NCBI RefSeq assembly: GCF_014851585.1
Contig: NZ_JACVAB010000006.1
Location: 62,001 to 126,000 of the forward strand
DNA: 64,000 bases
DNA from: Agrobacterium sp. AGB01
GTDB lineage: Bacteria; Pseudomonadota; Alphaproteobacteria; Rhizobiales; Rhizobiaceae
Direction of reading: 5' to 3'
Shown here piece after piece: positions 20,133 through 31,100 of this stretch; the stretch's first letter is position 1; every line of letters starts with the position of its first letter. The notes under the pieces are model-generated. The model searched no databases and was not told the DNA's origin. It saw nothing but the letters and a program-made list of their open reading frames with translations. Position numbers and translations under genes: made by a program.

Positions 20133-20603
20133 TCAGCCGTTGACGGCAACCTTGTGAATGCCGCGGCTGACCTTTTTCAGGGTGGCCGGTACAATGCGCC
20201 GGTGAACGGGTGCAACAAACATCATATAGACCCAGCCCAGCCAATTCTTACGGTTCACAAGCGTGGTGACACTGATTGTCGGATCACTGTCGTGTGCTTC
20301 AACGTCTATCACAATGCGGAAATCGAGATGATGGTCATCAAACCCCATCACCGTCCTGTCTGCCGTAGAGGCGATAATCGGAAATCCCCCAGCGCTTTCG
20401 CCCGCTGAAAGCTGTACTGTCTTCAGGCCGAACCAGCGCACAACGCCATTGCGCAGTCGCATGAGGAACGAAACCCAGGCCGGTGGATTTTCCAAAATAA
20501 GGCGCGCTGCCGTAAGCGATGTCAGCCCCTTCTCCTGAAGGGTACCTTCGAAACGATCCGCCCAATTAAACGAAAATGGCAACGGTTCTGACAAGAGCTT
20601 CAT
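20133..20603 (-). CDS. DUF2867 family protein
   Basis: A 156-residue protein with the DUF2867 pattern: a tryptophan-rich first half (NPPAWVSFLMRLRNGVVRWF) and the ending NRKNWLGWVYMMFVAPVHRRIVP. It may belong to the wider START/SRPBCC-like lipid-binding shapes, but no function is established. The ATG follows AGAGGTCAAGA. It is convergent with the TraB-family gene, with only three bases between the stop codons. Confidence 0.8.
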   Translation of the reverse strand: MKLLSEPLPFSFNWADRFEGTLQEKGLTSLTAARLILENPPAWVSFLMRLRNGVVRWFGLKTVQLSAGESAGGFPIIASTADRTVMGFDDHHLDFRIVIDVEAHDSDPTISVTTLVNRKNWLGWVYMMFVAPVHRRIVPATLKKVSRGIHKVAVNG

Positions 20604-20654
20604 TCTTGACCTCTGATGTTGACTGAGGCCAAACATTTACCGATACGCACAAAA

Positions 20655-20680
20655 ACAAAAGGCGGCGAATTGTCGCCGCC
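20655..20680 (-). terminator. Terminator downstream of lpd
   Basis: GGCGGCGA (20661-20668) pairs with TCGCCGCC (20673-20680). On the minus strand the stem is followed by TTTTGTTTTTG, placed 28 bases past the lpd stop. Confidence 0.88.
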
Positions 20681-20707
20681 TTTCATAAGCTGTGACATCA
20701 GCAATGA

Positions 20708-22114
20708 TTACATGTGGATTGGCTTGAAGAACGTGGCGAGTGCCGCTTCCTTCACAGCTTCCGACATGGTCGGGTGAGCGTGGCAGGTACGGCCGAGGTC
20801 TTCGGAAGAACCGCCAAATTCCATGATAACCGCAATCTCGTGGATCATTTCACCAGCCCCGAAGCCAACGATGTGACCGCCGAGAACGCGATCGGTTTCC
20901 TTGTCCGCCAGAATCTTCACAAAGCCGTCAGTAACCTGCATGGCGCGGGCGCGACCATTGGCCGTGAACGGGAACTTGCCAACCTTGTAAGCAACGCCAG
21001 CGGCCTTGAGTTCTTCTTCTGTCTTGCCAACCGATGCGATTTCCGGCTGCGTGTAAACAACGCCTGGAATGACGTCGTAATTGACGTGGCCATGCTGGCC
21101 AGCCAGGATTTCGGCAAGAGCAACGCCTTCATCTTCAGCCTTGTGCGCCAGCATCGGGCCCTTCACAACGTCGCCGATTGCATAAATGCCAGCAACGTTG
21201 GTCTTGTAGTGAGCATCGATTTCAACGCGGCCACGGCTGTCCAGAACAACGCCAGCTTCGGCAAGGCCGAGACCTTCAGTGTAGGGCTTGCGGCCGGTGG
21301 AGATCAGCACAACATTGGCATCGAGAGTTTCGGCTTCGCCACCCTTTACAGGCTCGAAGACAACCTTTGCGCCATCAGCCGTTTTTTCAACGGCAGTAAC
21401 CTTGGCGCCGAGCTTGAAGTCCAGGCCCTGCTTGGCCAGCAGACGCTGAGCCTGCTTGGACACTTCGCCGTCCATGCCGCCGAGAATGTTGTCGAGATAT
21501 TCAACAACGGTCACCTTGGCACCGAGACGCGACCAAACGGAACCGAGCTCGAGACCAATAACACCGCCGCCGACCACGATCAGCTTTTCAGGAACCTTGG
21601 TGAGCGCAATGGCACCGGTCGAGGACACGATGGTCTGCTCATCGATTTCAACATTGACGCCAGGAATGCCGGCAACGTCAGAACCGGTCGCAATAACGAT
21701 GTTCTTGGCTTCGATTTCCTGAACTTCGCCCTTGTCGTTGGTCACGGAAACCTTGCCCGCAGCCACAACCTTGCCGGTGCCCTGGAAAGCATCGATCTTG
21801 TTCTTCTTGAACAGGAAGGAAACGCCATCGACGTTGGCTTTCACCACACCGTCCTTGTGCGCCATCATCTTTTCAATGTTGAGCTTTGGTGCGGCGACTT
21901 CAACGCCGAGCGAATCCAGACCGTGTGCAACATGCGCGAAGGTTTCGGATGCATGCAGCAGCGCCTTGGAAGGAATGCAGCCGACGTTCAGGCAGGTGCC
22001 GCCGTAGGTCGAGCGCTTTTCAATAACGGCAACCTTCAGGCCGAGCTGGGCCGCCTTGACCGCGCAAACATAACCACCAGGTCCGGTGCCGATAACAACT
22101 ACATCATAAGCCAT
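20708..22114 (-). CDS. lpdA: Dihydrolipoyl dehydrogenase (E3)
   Basis: Flavoenzyme that reoxidises lipoyl groups of the 2-oxoglutarate dehydrogenase complex and passes electrons to NAD+. FAD motif GTGPGGY at 9-15, redox disulfide C41/C46 in [18 protein letters not shown] motif [12 protein letters not shown], and the catalytic HAHPTMSE box near the C terminus. Last gene of the mdh-suc cluster, so this copy most likely serves the 2-oxoglutarate complex. Confidence 0.97.
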   Translation of the reverse strand: MAYDVVVIGTGPGGYVCAVKAAQLGLKVAVIEKRSTYGGTCLNVGCIPSKALLHASETFAHVAHGLDSLGVEVAAPKLNIEKMMAHKDGVVKANVDGVSFLFKKNKIDAFQGTGKVVAAGKVSVTNDKGEVQEIEAKNIVIATGSDVAGIPGVNVEIDEQTIVSSTGAIALTKVPEKLIVVGGGVIGLELGSVWSRLGAKVTVVEYLDNILGGMDGEVSKQAQRLLAKQGLDFKLGAKVTAVEKTADGAKVVFEPVKGGEAETLDANVVLISTGRKPYTEGLGLAEAGVVLDSRGRVEIDAHYKTNVAGIYAIGDVVKGPMLAHKAEDEGVALAEILAGQHGHVNYDVIPGVVYTQPEIASVGKTEEELKAAGVAYKVGKFPFTANGRARAMQVTDGFVKILADKETDRVLGGHIVGFGAGEMIHEIAVIMEFGGSSEDLGRTCHAHPTMSEAVKEAALATFFKPIHM

Positions 22115-22172
22115 GTTCTAATTCCTGATTGATGATGGCAACGGCTAAACCGTGACCATTCGGTTTTGGCCT

Positions 22173-22817
22173 TCAGGCCGCTTTTTCAGTGGCAAGTTTA
22201 ATTCCAAGCGCAATGAAAACCACACCGCTGGTGCGATCGATCCACTGGCTTGCACGCGAGAATGCCGCACGCATGCGTGGCGTTGTCATGAACAGGCTGA
22301 CCCCGATAAACCACAGGATCAGGAAGCTAGCCATGACCAGCCCGTAAGAAAATTTGATAGCAATCGGTGTATGCGCGCTGACGACCGTTGAAAAAATCGA
22401 CAGGAAGAAAAACACCGCTTTGGGATTGAGTGCATTGGCTGCAAAACCCGACGTAAAAGCCTTGAGCGCCGATTGCTGCTGACGGGGTGCAGTCGTCACA
22501 TCGCCTGTGGCTGCCGTTACATCGGTCTTGCCGGCGCGCAACGCCTTGATGCCGATATAGAGCAGGTAGGCAACACCCAGCCATTTGACGAGATTGAACA
22601 GGTAGATCGACTGGGAAATGACGAGGCCTAGACCAAGGATCGTGTAGCTGACATGGACCATCAACGCAGCGCCAATACCAAAACTGGTAATGATTGCCTG
22701 ACCGCGGCCGTGCACGATGGCTTGGCGCATCACCATCGCCAGATCGGCGCCCGGTGATACGATGGCAAAGGCAAAAATCGCCATCAGCGAGAGCAATTCA
22801 GTGAGGTAAGCGTGCAT
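22173..22817 (-). CDS. LysE/RhtB family amino-acid exporter
   Basis: A 214-residue inner-membrane protein with about six helices and the LysE/RhtB signature near the N terminus (SPGADLAMVMRQAI). The family exports amino acids such as homoserine, threonine or lysine. It lies between the MAPEG gene and lpd in the same direction, 12 bases after the former. Substrate unknown. Confidence 0.88.
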   Translation of the reverse strand: MHAYLTELLSLMAIFAFAIVSPGADLAMVMRQAIVHGRGQAIITSFGIGAALMVHVSYTILGLGLVISQSIYLFNLVKWLGVAYLLYIGIKALRAGKTDVTAATGDVTTAPRQQQSALKAFTSGFAANALNPKAVFFFLSIFSTVVSAHTPIAIKFSYGLVMASFLILWFIGVSLFMTTPRMRAAFSRASQWIDRTSGVVFIALGIKLATEKAA

Positions 22818-22829
22818 GACGAATATTCC

Positions 22830-23240
22830 TCAGATCAAGGACAGCAGCATGATGAGCAATCCGCCAGCCGAAACGAGCCATGTCAACGAACGGATATAGG
22901 GAACTCCGAGGAGATAGAGCGGAATATAGGCGATACGCGCCGCAAACCATATCCACCCGCCTACCAGGCCCCAACCTGAAGCGTCACCCACAAAAGCAAC
23001 ACCAAGGATCAGCCCCATAAAGGCTGGGTAGGTTTCTTTGTAATTTTCCAAGGCGCGTTCGGCCCTACCAGCCAGCACGCCTGTCGGCTTTTTACCTTCG
23101 TCACGCGGGCCTGCATTCCATGCAGACCCGAGTTCCTTGGTCGCAAGAATGCCCTGCAACCCGATATGCAAGAAGAGGAGAATGACACTGAGAGCCAACA
23201 GCACCATGTATGGCCCGTTTTCGCTTGCCAGCGTTTCCAT
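22830..23240 (-). CDS. MAPEG family membrane protein
   Basis: A 136-residue integral membrane protein with four helices and MAPEG features (AERALENYKETYPAFMGL, then AARIAYIPLYLLGVPYIR). Eukaryotic members are glutathione-dependent enzymes; the bacterial family has no settled role. It starts 18 bases after sucB and probably shares its transcript. Confidence 0.85.
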   Translation of the reverse strand: METLASENGPYMVLLALSVILLFLHIGLQGILATKELGSAWNAGPRDEGKKPTGVLAGRAERALENYKETYPAFMGLILGVAFVGDASGWGLVGGWIWFAARIAYIPLYLLGVPYIRSLTWLVSAGGLLIMLLSLI

Positions 23241-23258
23241 TCTGCTCCTCCTTTTTTC

Positions 23259-24491
23259 TTAGAGATCGAGAACCAGACGCTCTGGATCTTCCAGGCTTTC
23301 CTTGACGCGAACGAGGAAGGTCACGGCTTCCTTGCCGTCAACGATACGGTGATCGTAAGACAGTGCGAGATACATCATCGGGCGGATGACAACCTGACCG
23401 CCGATAGCAACCGGACGCTCCTGGATCTTGTGCATGCCGAGAATACCGGACTGCGGAGCGTTGAGGATCGGCGAAGACATCAGCGAACCGTAAACACCAC
23501 CATTGGTGATGGTGAAGGTGCCGCCCTGCATGTCAGCCATGCTGAGCGAACCGTCACGGGCTGCCTTTGCAAGACGACCGAGTTCCTTTTCAACGCCAGC
23601 AATAGAACGCTGGTCAGCGTCACGGATAACCGGAACAACCAGACCCTTGTCGGTGCCGACGGCCATGCCAACGTGACAATAGTTCTTGTAGATGATGTCG
23701 GTGCCATCGATCTCGGCGTTAACTGCAGGCAGTTCCTTCAACGCGTGAGTAACAGCCTTGGTGAAGAAGCCCATGAAGCCAAGCTTCACGCCGTGCTTCT
23801 TTTCAAACACGTCCTTGTAGCGGTTACGCAGATCCATAACGGCCGACATGTCCACCTCGTTGTAGGTGGTAAGCATGGCTGCGGTGTTCTGTGCATCCTT
23901 CAGACGCTTTGCAATCGTCTGACGCAGTCGGGTCATCTTTACGCGCTCTTCACGTACACCGTCTTCAGCCGAAGACACTGGACGTGGTGCAGAGACGGGA
24001 GCAGCGGCAACAGGAGCCGAAGCGCCCTTGGCAACAGCAGCCAGAACATCGCCCTTGAGAACCTGGCCACGCTTGCCAGAACCGTCGATATCCGCAGTCG
24101 AGATATTGTTGTCGGCAGCAACCTTTGCAGCAGCCGGAGCAGCAGGCATGGATCCGGTTGCAGGTGCAGCAGCGGCAGCAGGTGCAGGCGCCGAAACAGC
24201 AGCAGCTGGTGCGGAAGCAGCAGCCGCAGGTGCGGTCGTTGCAGCGCCAGCAGCACCTTCAGCGATCTGGCCGAGCAATGCGTCGAGGCCAACCGTTTCG
24301 CCGTTCTGCGCAACGATTTCCGTCAGAACGCCAGAGGTCGGCGAAGGCACTTCAACAGTTACCTTGTCGGTTTCGAGTTCAACCAGAGGCTCGTCAGCCT
24401 TGACGAAGTCGCCAACTTTCTTGAACCAGGTTCCGACAGTCGCTTCGCTGACGGACTCTCCCAGAGTTGGTACGCGGATTTCAGTGGCCAT
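23259..24491 (-). CDS. sucB: 2-oxoglutarate dehydrogenase E2, dihydrolipoamide succinyltransferase
   Basis: Core of the 2-oxoglutarate dehydrogenase complex; carries the succinyl group from E1 to CoA. One lipoyl domain (about 1-76) with the lipoylated lysine in [11 protein letters not shown], an Ala/Pro-rich linker, a subunit-binding domain (about 112-145) and the catalytic domain with [16 protein letters not shown] near the C terminus. 410 residues. The linker is built of repeated Ala-Pro steps, and the DNA there is a simple GCA/GCT/GCC repeat. Confidence 0.97.
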   Translation of the reverse strand: MATEIRVPTLGESVSEATVGTWFKKVGDFVKADEPLVELETDKVTVEVPSPTSGVLTEIVAQNGETVGLDALLGQIAEGAAGAATTAPAAAASAPAAAVSAPAPAAAAAPATGSMPAAPAAAKVAADNNISTADIDGSGKRGQVLKGDVLAAVAKGASAPVAAAPVSAPRPVSSAEDGVREERVKMTRLRQTIAKRLKDAQNTAAMLTTYNEVDMSAVMDLRNRYKDVFEKKHGVKLGFMGFFTKAVTHALKELPAVNAEIDGTDIIYKNYCHVGMAVGTDKGLVVPVIRDADQRSIAGVEKELGRLAKAARDGSLSMADMQGGTFTITNGGVYGSLMSSPILNAPQSGILGMHKIQERPVAIGGQVVIRPMMYLALSYDHRIVDGKEAVTFLVRVKESLEDPERLVLDL

Positions 24492-24545
24492 AATCTTGTT
24501 CCGTTTATAGGTGTCTGTTTTGGATGGATGATGGAGGGAGAGTTT

Positions 24546-27542
24546 TCACTCTCCCAGCGCGTCTTCTAGGAATGCAGCAAGCTGTGCGAGATGCTTGGAC
24601 ATCAAACCCGTTGCAGGCGAAGCTGCAGCCGGACGGCCCGTGTAGCGTACCTTCTGGTACTTGGCGTCGATATGTGCCAGCACCCATTCCAGGTACGGGT
24701 CGATGAACGACCATGCACCCATGTTCTTAGGCTCTTCCTGGCACCAGACCATCTCCGCGTTACGGAAGCGCGACAGCTCGTTGATGAGCGCCTTGGCCGG
24801 GAACGGATAAAGCTGTTCGACACGCAGCAGGTAGATATCGTCGATGCCACGCTTTTCGCGCTCTTCGAGCAGATCGTAATAGACCTTACCCGTGCAAAGC
24901 ACGACGCGACGAATCTTGGAATCCTTCTGCAGCTTGATCGGACCATCCTTGATCACTTCTGCATCGTCCCACAGCAGACGGTGGAACGAGGATTCGCCAG
25001 CTAGTTCAGCAAGCGAAGACGTTGCACGCTTGTGGCGCAGCAGGGACTTTGGCGTCATCAGAACGAGCGGCTTGCGGAAGTCGCGACGAACCTGACGGCG
25101 CAGGATGTGATAGTAGTTTGCCGGTGTGGTGACGTTGGCAACCTGCATGTTGTCTTCGGCGCAAAGCTGGAGGAAACGTTCCAGACGAGCGGAAGAGTGC
25201 TCCGGACCCTGACCTTCATAACCATGCGGCAGAAGGCAGACGAGACCGGACATGCGAAGCCACTTGCGTTCACCCGACGAGATGAACTGATCGAACACCA
25301 CCTGCGCACCGTTTGCGAAGTCGCCGAACTGTGCTTCCCACAGTGTCAGTGCATTCGGACGGGCCAGCGAGTAGCCATATTCGAAACCAAGTACGGCTTC
25401 TTCTGACAGCATCGAGTTGATGACTTCGTAACGAGCCTGTGTCGGAGCCAGGTTGGCAAGCGGAATGTAACGCTCTTCCGTGTCCTGATCGTAGAGAACA
25501 GAGTGGCGCTGCGAGAAGGTGCCGCGCTCGCAATCCTGACCGGACAGACGGATCTTGTGACCTTCGACAGCAAGTGTACCGAATGCAAAGGCTTCAGCCA
25601 TTGCCCAGTCGATACCTTCACCGGTTTCAACCATCTGTGCGCGGTTGTCCATGAAACGCTGAATCGTGCGGTGCGCATTGAAGCCTTCAGGAATGGTCGA
25701 CAGTTTCTTGCCGATTTCCTTGAGAATTTTCATCGGTACGCCGGTCTTGCCACGACGCTGCTCATCGGCATTGTCTGCAACACGCAGACCCGACCACTGA
25801 CCATCGAGCCAGTCAGCCTTGTTAGGCTTGTAGGACTGACCTGCTTCGAATTCCTGTTCGAGATGCGCACGCCAGTCGGCCTTCAGCTTCTCGAATTCGC
25901 CTTCGTTGATCAGGCCTTCGGCGATCAGACGGTCGGCATAGATACGTGCGACAGTCTTGTGCCCACGAATGACCTTGTACATCTTTGGCTGTGTGAACGC
26001 TGGCTCATCGCCTTCGTTATGACCAAAGCGACGGTAGCAGAACATGTCCACAACAACAGGCTTGTGGAACTTCATGCGGTATTCGGTTGCAACCTTGGCT
26101 GCATACACAACAGCTTCCGGATCATCGCCATTCACGTGGAAGATCGGCGCTTCGATCATCTTGGCAACGTCAGACGGGTAAGGCGAAGAACGCGAGAAAC
26201 CCGGGTTCGTCGTAAAGCCGATCTGGTTGTTGATGATGACGTGCATGGTGCCGGCGACGCGGTGGCCGCGAAGACCGGAAAGACCGAGAATCTCAGCAAC
26301 CACACCCTGACCTGCAAAAGCAGCATCACCATGAAGCAGCAAGGGAAGAACCTTTGCACGTTCTGACAATGGAATGGTGTCGCCATCCCAAACCTTCGCC
26401 AACTGGTCCTGCTTGGCGCGGGCCTTACCCATGACAACAGGGTTGACGATTTCAAGGTGCGAAGGGTTGGCTGTCAGCGACAGGTGAACCTTGTTGCCAT
26501 CGAATTCGCGGTCGGAAGACGCACCCAGGTGGTACTTCACGTCGCCGGAGCCTTCGACTTCGTCAGGTTTGAACGAACCGCCCTTGAACTCGTGGAACAC
26601 GGCGCGGTGTGGTTTGCCCATGACGTTGGTCAAAACGTTCAGACGACCACGGTGAGCCATGCCGACGATGACTTCTTCCAGACCTTCCTGGCCGCCACGC
26701 TTGATGATCTGCTCAAGAGCAGGGATCAGCGATTCACCGCCATCAAGACCGAAACGCTTGGTGCCCTTGAAACGAACGTCGAGGAACTGCTCGTAACCTT
26801 CCGCTTCAACCAGCTTTGAAAGGATGGCTTTCTTGCCTTCAGGTGTGAAATCGACGCCCTTATCCGGACCTTCGATACGTTCCTGGATCCAGGCCTTTTC
26901 TTCCGGGCTGGACATGTGCATGAATTCGACGCCGAGCGTCGAGCAATAGGTGCGCTCGAGGATTTCAAGCATTTCGCGCACGGTCGCGTATTCGAGACCC
27001 AGCACGTTATCGATGAAAATCTTGCGATCGTAGTCGCTTTCTTCGAAGCCATAGGACTTCGGCGACAACTCGTTGTAGTCCTCAACCGCGCTGGCAATGC
27101 CGAGCGGATCGAGCTTGGCGTGCAGGTGGCCGCGCATGCGGTAAGCACGGATCATCATAATGGCGCGTACGCTGTCGCGAGTCGCCTGAAGAACCTCTGC
27201 TTCGCTGACCGGCTTGCCGGTCTCTACGACCTTGGCTTCTGCCTTGGCCTGCACCTTCTTTTCGATGGCCTTTTCGACCGTCGCCCAATTGCCGTCCAGC
27301 GCGGAGACGAGATCGCCACCAGCCGCGATCGGCCAGTTGGAACGCTTCCAGGAAGCGCCCTTAGCGGCTTTTTTTACATCTTCGGGATTGTCGGACAGGC
27401 CCTTGAAGAAGCTCTGCCATTCCGGCGATACGGAAGAAGGATCTTCTTCATACCGTGCATAGAGCTGCTCGATGTAAGCTGCGTTCGCACCGTCGAGAAA
27501 CGACGTGATCTGAAACTGCTCGTTGGCTTCTTGCCTTGCCAT
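24546..27542 (-). CDS. sucA: 2-oxoglutarate dehydrogenase E1 component
   Basis: Thiamine-diphosphate enzyme that decarboxylates 2-oxoglutarate and succinylates the lipoyl group of SucB. The 998-residue length fits. Visible stretches: GMAHRGRLNVLTNVMGKP, HGDAAFAGQGVV, the ThDP site GDDPEAVVYAAKVA, and RFGHNEGDEPAFTQP. The ribosome site CAGGACAA lies directly after a GC-rich hairpin. A 171-base gap separates it from sucD; apart from that hairpin it holds no clear gene. Confidence 0.97.
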   Translation of the reverse strand: MARQEANEQFQITSFLDGANAAYIEQLYARYEEDPSSVSPEWQSFFKGLSDNPEDVKKAAKGASWKRSNWPIAAGGDLVSALDGNWATVEKAIEKKVQAKAEAKVVETGKPVSEAEVLQATRDSVRAIMMIRAYRMRGHLHAKLDPLGIASAVEDYNELSPKSYGFEESDYDRKIFIDNVLGLEYATVREMLEILERTYCSTLGVEFMHMSSPEEKAWIQERIEGPDKGVDFTPEGKKAILSKLVEAEGYEQFLDVRFKGTKRFGLDGGESLIPALEQIIKRGGQEGLEEVIVGMAHRGRLNVLTNVMGKPHRAVFHEFKGGSFKPDEVEGSGDVKYHLGASSDREFDGNKVHLSLTANPSHLEIVNPVVMGKARAKQDQLAKVWDGDTIPLSERAKVLPLLLHGDAAFAGQGVVAEILGLSGLRGHRVAGTMHVIINNQIGFTTNPGFSRSSPYPSDVAKMIEAPIFHVNGDDPEAVVYAAKVATEYRMKFHKPVVVDMFCYRRFGHNEGDEPAFTQPKMYKVIRGHKTVARIYADRLIAEGLINEGEFEKLKADWRAHLEQEFEAGQSYKPNKADWLDGQWSGLRVADNADEQRRGKTGVPMKILKEIGKKLSTIPEGFNAHRTIQRFMDNRAQMVETGEGIDWAMAEAFAFGTLAVEGHKIRLSGQDCERGTFSQRHSVLYDQDTEERYIPLANLAPTQARYEVINSMLSEEAVLGFEYGYSLARPNALTLWEAQFGDFANGAQVVFDQFISSGERKWLRMSGLVCLLPHGYEGQGPEHSSARLERFLQLCAEDNMQVANVTTPANYYHILRRQVRRDFRKPLVLMTPKSLLRHKRATSSLAELAGESSFHRLLWDDAEVIKDGPIKLQKDSKIRRVVLCTGKVYYDLLEEREKRGIDDIYLLRVEQLYPFPAKALINELSRFRNAEMVWCQEEPKNMGAWSFIDPYLEWVLAHIDAKYQKVRYTGRPAAASPATGLMSKHLAQLAAFLEDALGE

Positions 27543-27549
27543 TTGTCCT

Positions 27550-27567
27550 GCGGGGGAAGTACCCCGC
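27550..27567 (-). promoter_or_regulatory. Hairpin next to the sucA ribosome binding site
   Basis: GCGGGG (27550-27555) pairs with CCCCGC (27562-27567), loop of six. On the mRNA it stands immediately before AGGACAAATG, the sucA start region, so it could affect ribosome access or mark an RNA-processing site. Confidence 0.35.
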
Positions 27568-27713
27568 CTCCTCGATTTGTTGATGGCCGCTGATGGCCTG
27601 CCGCTTTGGTCATATATGCCGCCGCAGCGGCCTTCATCCCGCGCCCTCTAAGCGCATCCGGACAGCCGGCTCTTCACGATCCGCCTGCCCGGTTTTTGTC
27701 TCAGTATGTGGTC

Positions 27714-28616
27714 TTAGCCCTTGAGGACTTCAACCAGCGTCTTGCCGAGGCGTGCCGGGGAAGGCGAAACCTTGATACCAGCTGCTTCCATGGCAGCGAT
27801 CTTGGATTCTGCGTCACCCTTGCCGCCGGAAACCACAGCACCGGCGTGGCCCATGGTGCGGCCTTTCGGAGCAGTACGGCCAGCGATGAAGCCAGCCATT
27901 GGCTTTTTGCGGCCCTTCTTGGCTTCGTCGATCAGGAACTGTGCTGCATCTTCTTCAGCCGAACCGCCGATTTCACCGATCATGATGATCGAGGTGGTGG
28001 CTTCGTCAGCGAGGAACATTTCCAGCACGTCGATGAACTCGGTACCCTTGACCGGGTCGCCGCCAATACCAACAGCCGTCGTCTGGCCGAGGCCTTCGTT
28101 GGATGTCTGGAACACGGCTTCATAGGTCAGTGTGCCGGAGCGCGAAACGATACCAACCGAACCCTTGCGGAAGATCGAGCCCGGCATGATGCCGATCTTG
28201 CACTCTTCCGGTGTCATGATGCCTGGGCAGTTAGGGCCAAGCAGACGCGAAGTGGAGCGGTCGAGGCGAGCCTTGACGCGAACCATGTCCATGACCGGGA
28301 TACCTTCGGTGATGCAGGTAATGAAAGGAATTTCAGCATCAATAGCTTCGATGATCGCATCTGCAGCGCCAGCTGGCGGAACGTAGATAACGGATGCATC
28401 AGCACCGGTCTTGTCCTTGGCTTCAGCAACAGAAGCAAAGATCGGCAGGCTTTCGCCCTTCGAACCAGTCCAGGTTTCGCCGCCCTTCTTAGGGTGGATA
28501 CCGCCAACCATCTGCGTGCCGTAGTAGGCAAGAGCCTGCTCGGTGTGGAAGGTACCGGTCTTGCCGGTCAGACCCTGAACGAGGATCTTTGTGTCTTTAT
28601 TTACGAGAATAGACAT
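27714..28616 (-). CDS. sucD: Succinyl-CoA synthetase alpha subunit
   Basis: Binds CoA and carries the phosphohistidine intermediate. 300 residues; CoA-binding fold at the N terminus ([17 protein letters not shown]), [20 protein letters not shown], and the active-site histidine in [18 protein letters not shown]. It follows sucC by 18 bases. Confidence 0.98.
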   Translation of the reverse strand: MSILVNKDTKILVQGLTGKTGTFHTEQALAYYGTQMVGGIHPKKGGETWTGSKGESLPIFASVAEAKDKTGADASVIYVPPAGAADAIIEAIDAEIPFITCITEGIPVMDMVRVKARLDRSTSRLLGPNCPGIMTPEECKIGIMPGSIFRKGSVGIVSRSGTLTYEAVFQTSNEGLGQTTAVGIGGDPVKGTEFIDVLEMFLADEATTSIIMIGEIGGSAEEDAAQFLIDEAKKGRKKPMAGFIAGRTAPKGRTMGHAGAVVSGGKGDAESKIAAMEAAGIKVSPSPARLGKTLVEVLKG

Positions 28617-28634
28617 TATTTCCGGTCCTTCAAA

Positions 28635-29828
28635 TTAGCCGTTGATCGCCGCAACGATCTTCTTGGCTGCATCGTCGAGGTCGTCAGCAGCCGTAATTGC
28701 AAGACCCGATTCGTTCAGGAGCTTTTTGCCCAGCTCAACGTTGGTGCCTTCGAGACGCACAACGAGCGGAACCTGCAGACCGACTTCCTTCACTGCGGCG
28801 ATAACGCCCTCAGCGATGACGTCGCACTTCATGATACCACCGAAAATGTTGACCAGAATGCCTTCAACCTTCGGGTCAGCCGTGATGATCTTGAACGCAG
28901 CCGCAACCTTTTCCTTGCCAGCGCCACCGCCGACGTCGCAGAAGTTTGCAGGCTCTTTGCCGTAAAGCTTGATGATGTCCATCGTTGCCATGGCAAGACC
29001 AGCGCCGTTGACCATGCAGCCGATGTTACCATCGAGAGCAACATAAGCGAGGTCCCACTTGGAGGCTTCGATTTCCTTGGCGTCTTCTTCGGTTTCGTCG
29101 CGCAACAGCTTGACGTCGTCGTGACGGAAGAGCGCATTGCCATCGAAAGACATCTTGGCGTCGAGAACGCGCAGGTGGCCATCTTGCATGACGATCAGCG
29201 GGTTCACTTCGAGAAGAGCCATGTCCTTCTCGTTGAATGCTTTGTAGAGCGCAGGGAACAGAGCCTTGGCATCTTCAGCAGCAGCGTCTGTCAGTTCCAG
29301 AGCCTTAGAGATCGCAGCAACGTCGGCGTCGGTAACGCCGACTTCCGGGTTGATGGCAATCGTGTGAATCTTCTCAGGCGTGTCGTGAGCAACAGCTTCG
29401 ATGTCCATGCCGCCTTCGGTGGAAACCACGAAAGCAACCTGACCGACCGAGCGGTCAACCAGCAGCGAGCAATACAGTTCGCGAGCGATGTCTGCACCGT
29501 CTTCGATGTAGAGGCGGTTAACCTGCTTGCCAGCATCGCCCGTCTGCGCTGTTACCAGCGTGTTGCCGAGCATATCCTTGGCATGGGAAACAGCTTCTTC
29601 GATGGACTTCGCAAGACGAACGCCACCCTTTGCATCTGGACCAAGTTCCTTGAACTTGCCCTTACCACGGCCACCAGCATGAATCTGGCTCTTGACCACG
29701 TAAAGCGGGCCAGGAAGCTGCTTTGCAGCGGCTTCAGCTTCTTCAACCTTGAGGATTGCAACCCCTTCGGCGACCGGTGCACCATAGCCCTTCAAAAGAG
29801 CCTTGGCCTGATACTCATGAATATTCAT
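28635..29828 (-). CDS. sucC: Succinyl-CoA synthetase beta subunit (ADP-forming)
   Basis: ATP-grasp subunit that makes ATP (or GTP) from succinyl-CoA with SucD. 397 residues; opens with [16 protein letters not shown], with [14 protein letters not shown] and [16 protein letters not shown] as hallmark stretches. Start codon and length agree with the family. Between mdh and sucC are 131 bases with no clear gene. Confidence 0.98.
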   Translation of the reverse strand: MNIHEYQAKALLKGYGAPVAEGVAILKVEEAEAAAKQLPGPLYVVKSQIHAGGRGKGKFKELGPDAKGGVRLAKSIEEAVSHAKDMLGNTLVTAQTGDAGKQVNRLYIEDGADIARELYCSLLVDRSVGQVAFVVSTEGGMDIEAVAHDTPEKIHTIAINPEVGVTDADVAAISKALELTDAAAEDAKALFPALYKAFNEKDMALLEVNPLIVMQDGHLRVLDAKMSFDGNALFRHDDVKLLRDETEEDAKEIEASKWDLAYVALDGNIGCMVNGAGLAMATMDIIKLYGKEPANFCDVGGGAGKEKVAAAFKIITADPKVEGILVNIFGGIMKCDVIAEGVIAAVKEVGLQVPLVVRLEGTNVELGKKLLNESGLAITAADDLDDAAKKIVAAING

Positions 29829-29959
29829 GGATTAATCCCTGTTTGTAGCCGTCTGGAGCGTCCCAGATCCTGATGAACTCAGGGACGCTCTCAACTGTTG
29901 AGTCTCCGCATCGCGGCGCACAAAGGCCTGAACTGCCCTTGCACCGATGCGTCGGGCAA

Positions 29960-30988
<1,029 letters not shown>

Positions 30989-31061
30989 TTAGCGTCATTA
31001 GCTCAAATTGGCAATAGATTCTTTCAACGTTAGGTTTTTCAATCGTTTAGATATTAAATAA

Positions 31062-31100
31062 CTTACGTAAACGTAAGGAAATAAGTCACAGAATTGTCAA
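31062..31100 (-). promoter_or_regulatory. Candidate mdh operon promoter overlapped by a perfect inverted repeat
   Basis: On the minus strand a consensus -35 TTGACA (31100-31095) is followed after 17-18 bases by CTTACGT, which could act as the -10. That element is one arm of the perfect inverted repeat CTTACGTAAACGTAAG (31062-31077). The -35 touches the stop codon of the upstream zapE. A protein bound to the repeat would cover the -10. This is an inference from sequence. Confidence 0.45.

Noticed and set aside
24160..24260. Repeat of Ala/Pro codons in sucB as a possible repeat array
   Set aside because: It encodes the flexible Ala/Pro linker normal for E2 proteins.
27606..29873. A 755-codon open frame antisense to sucD and sucC
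   Set aside because: Shadow frame over two highly conserved genes; it shows no protein-family features.
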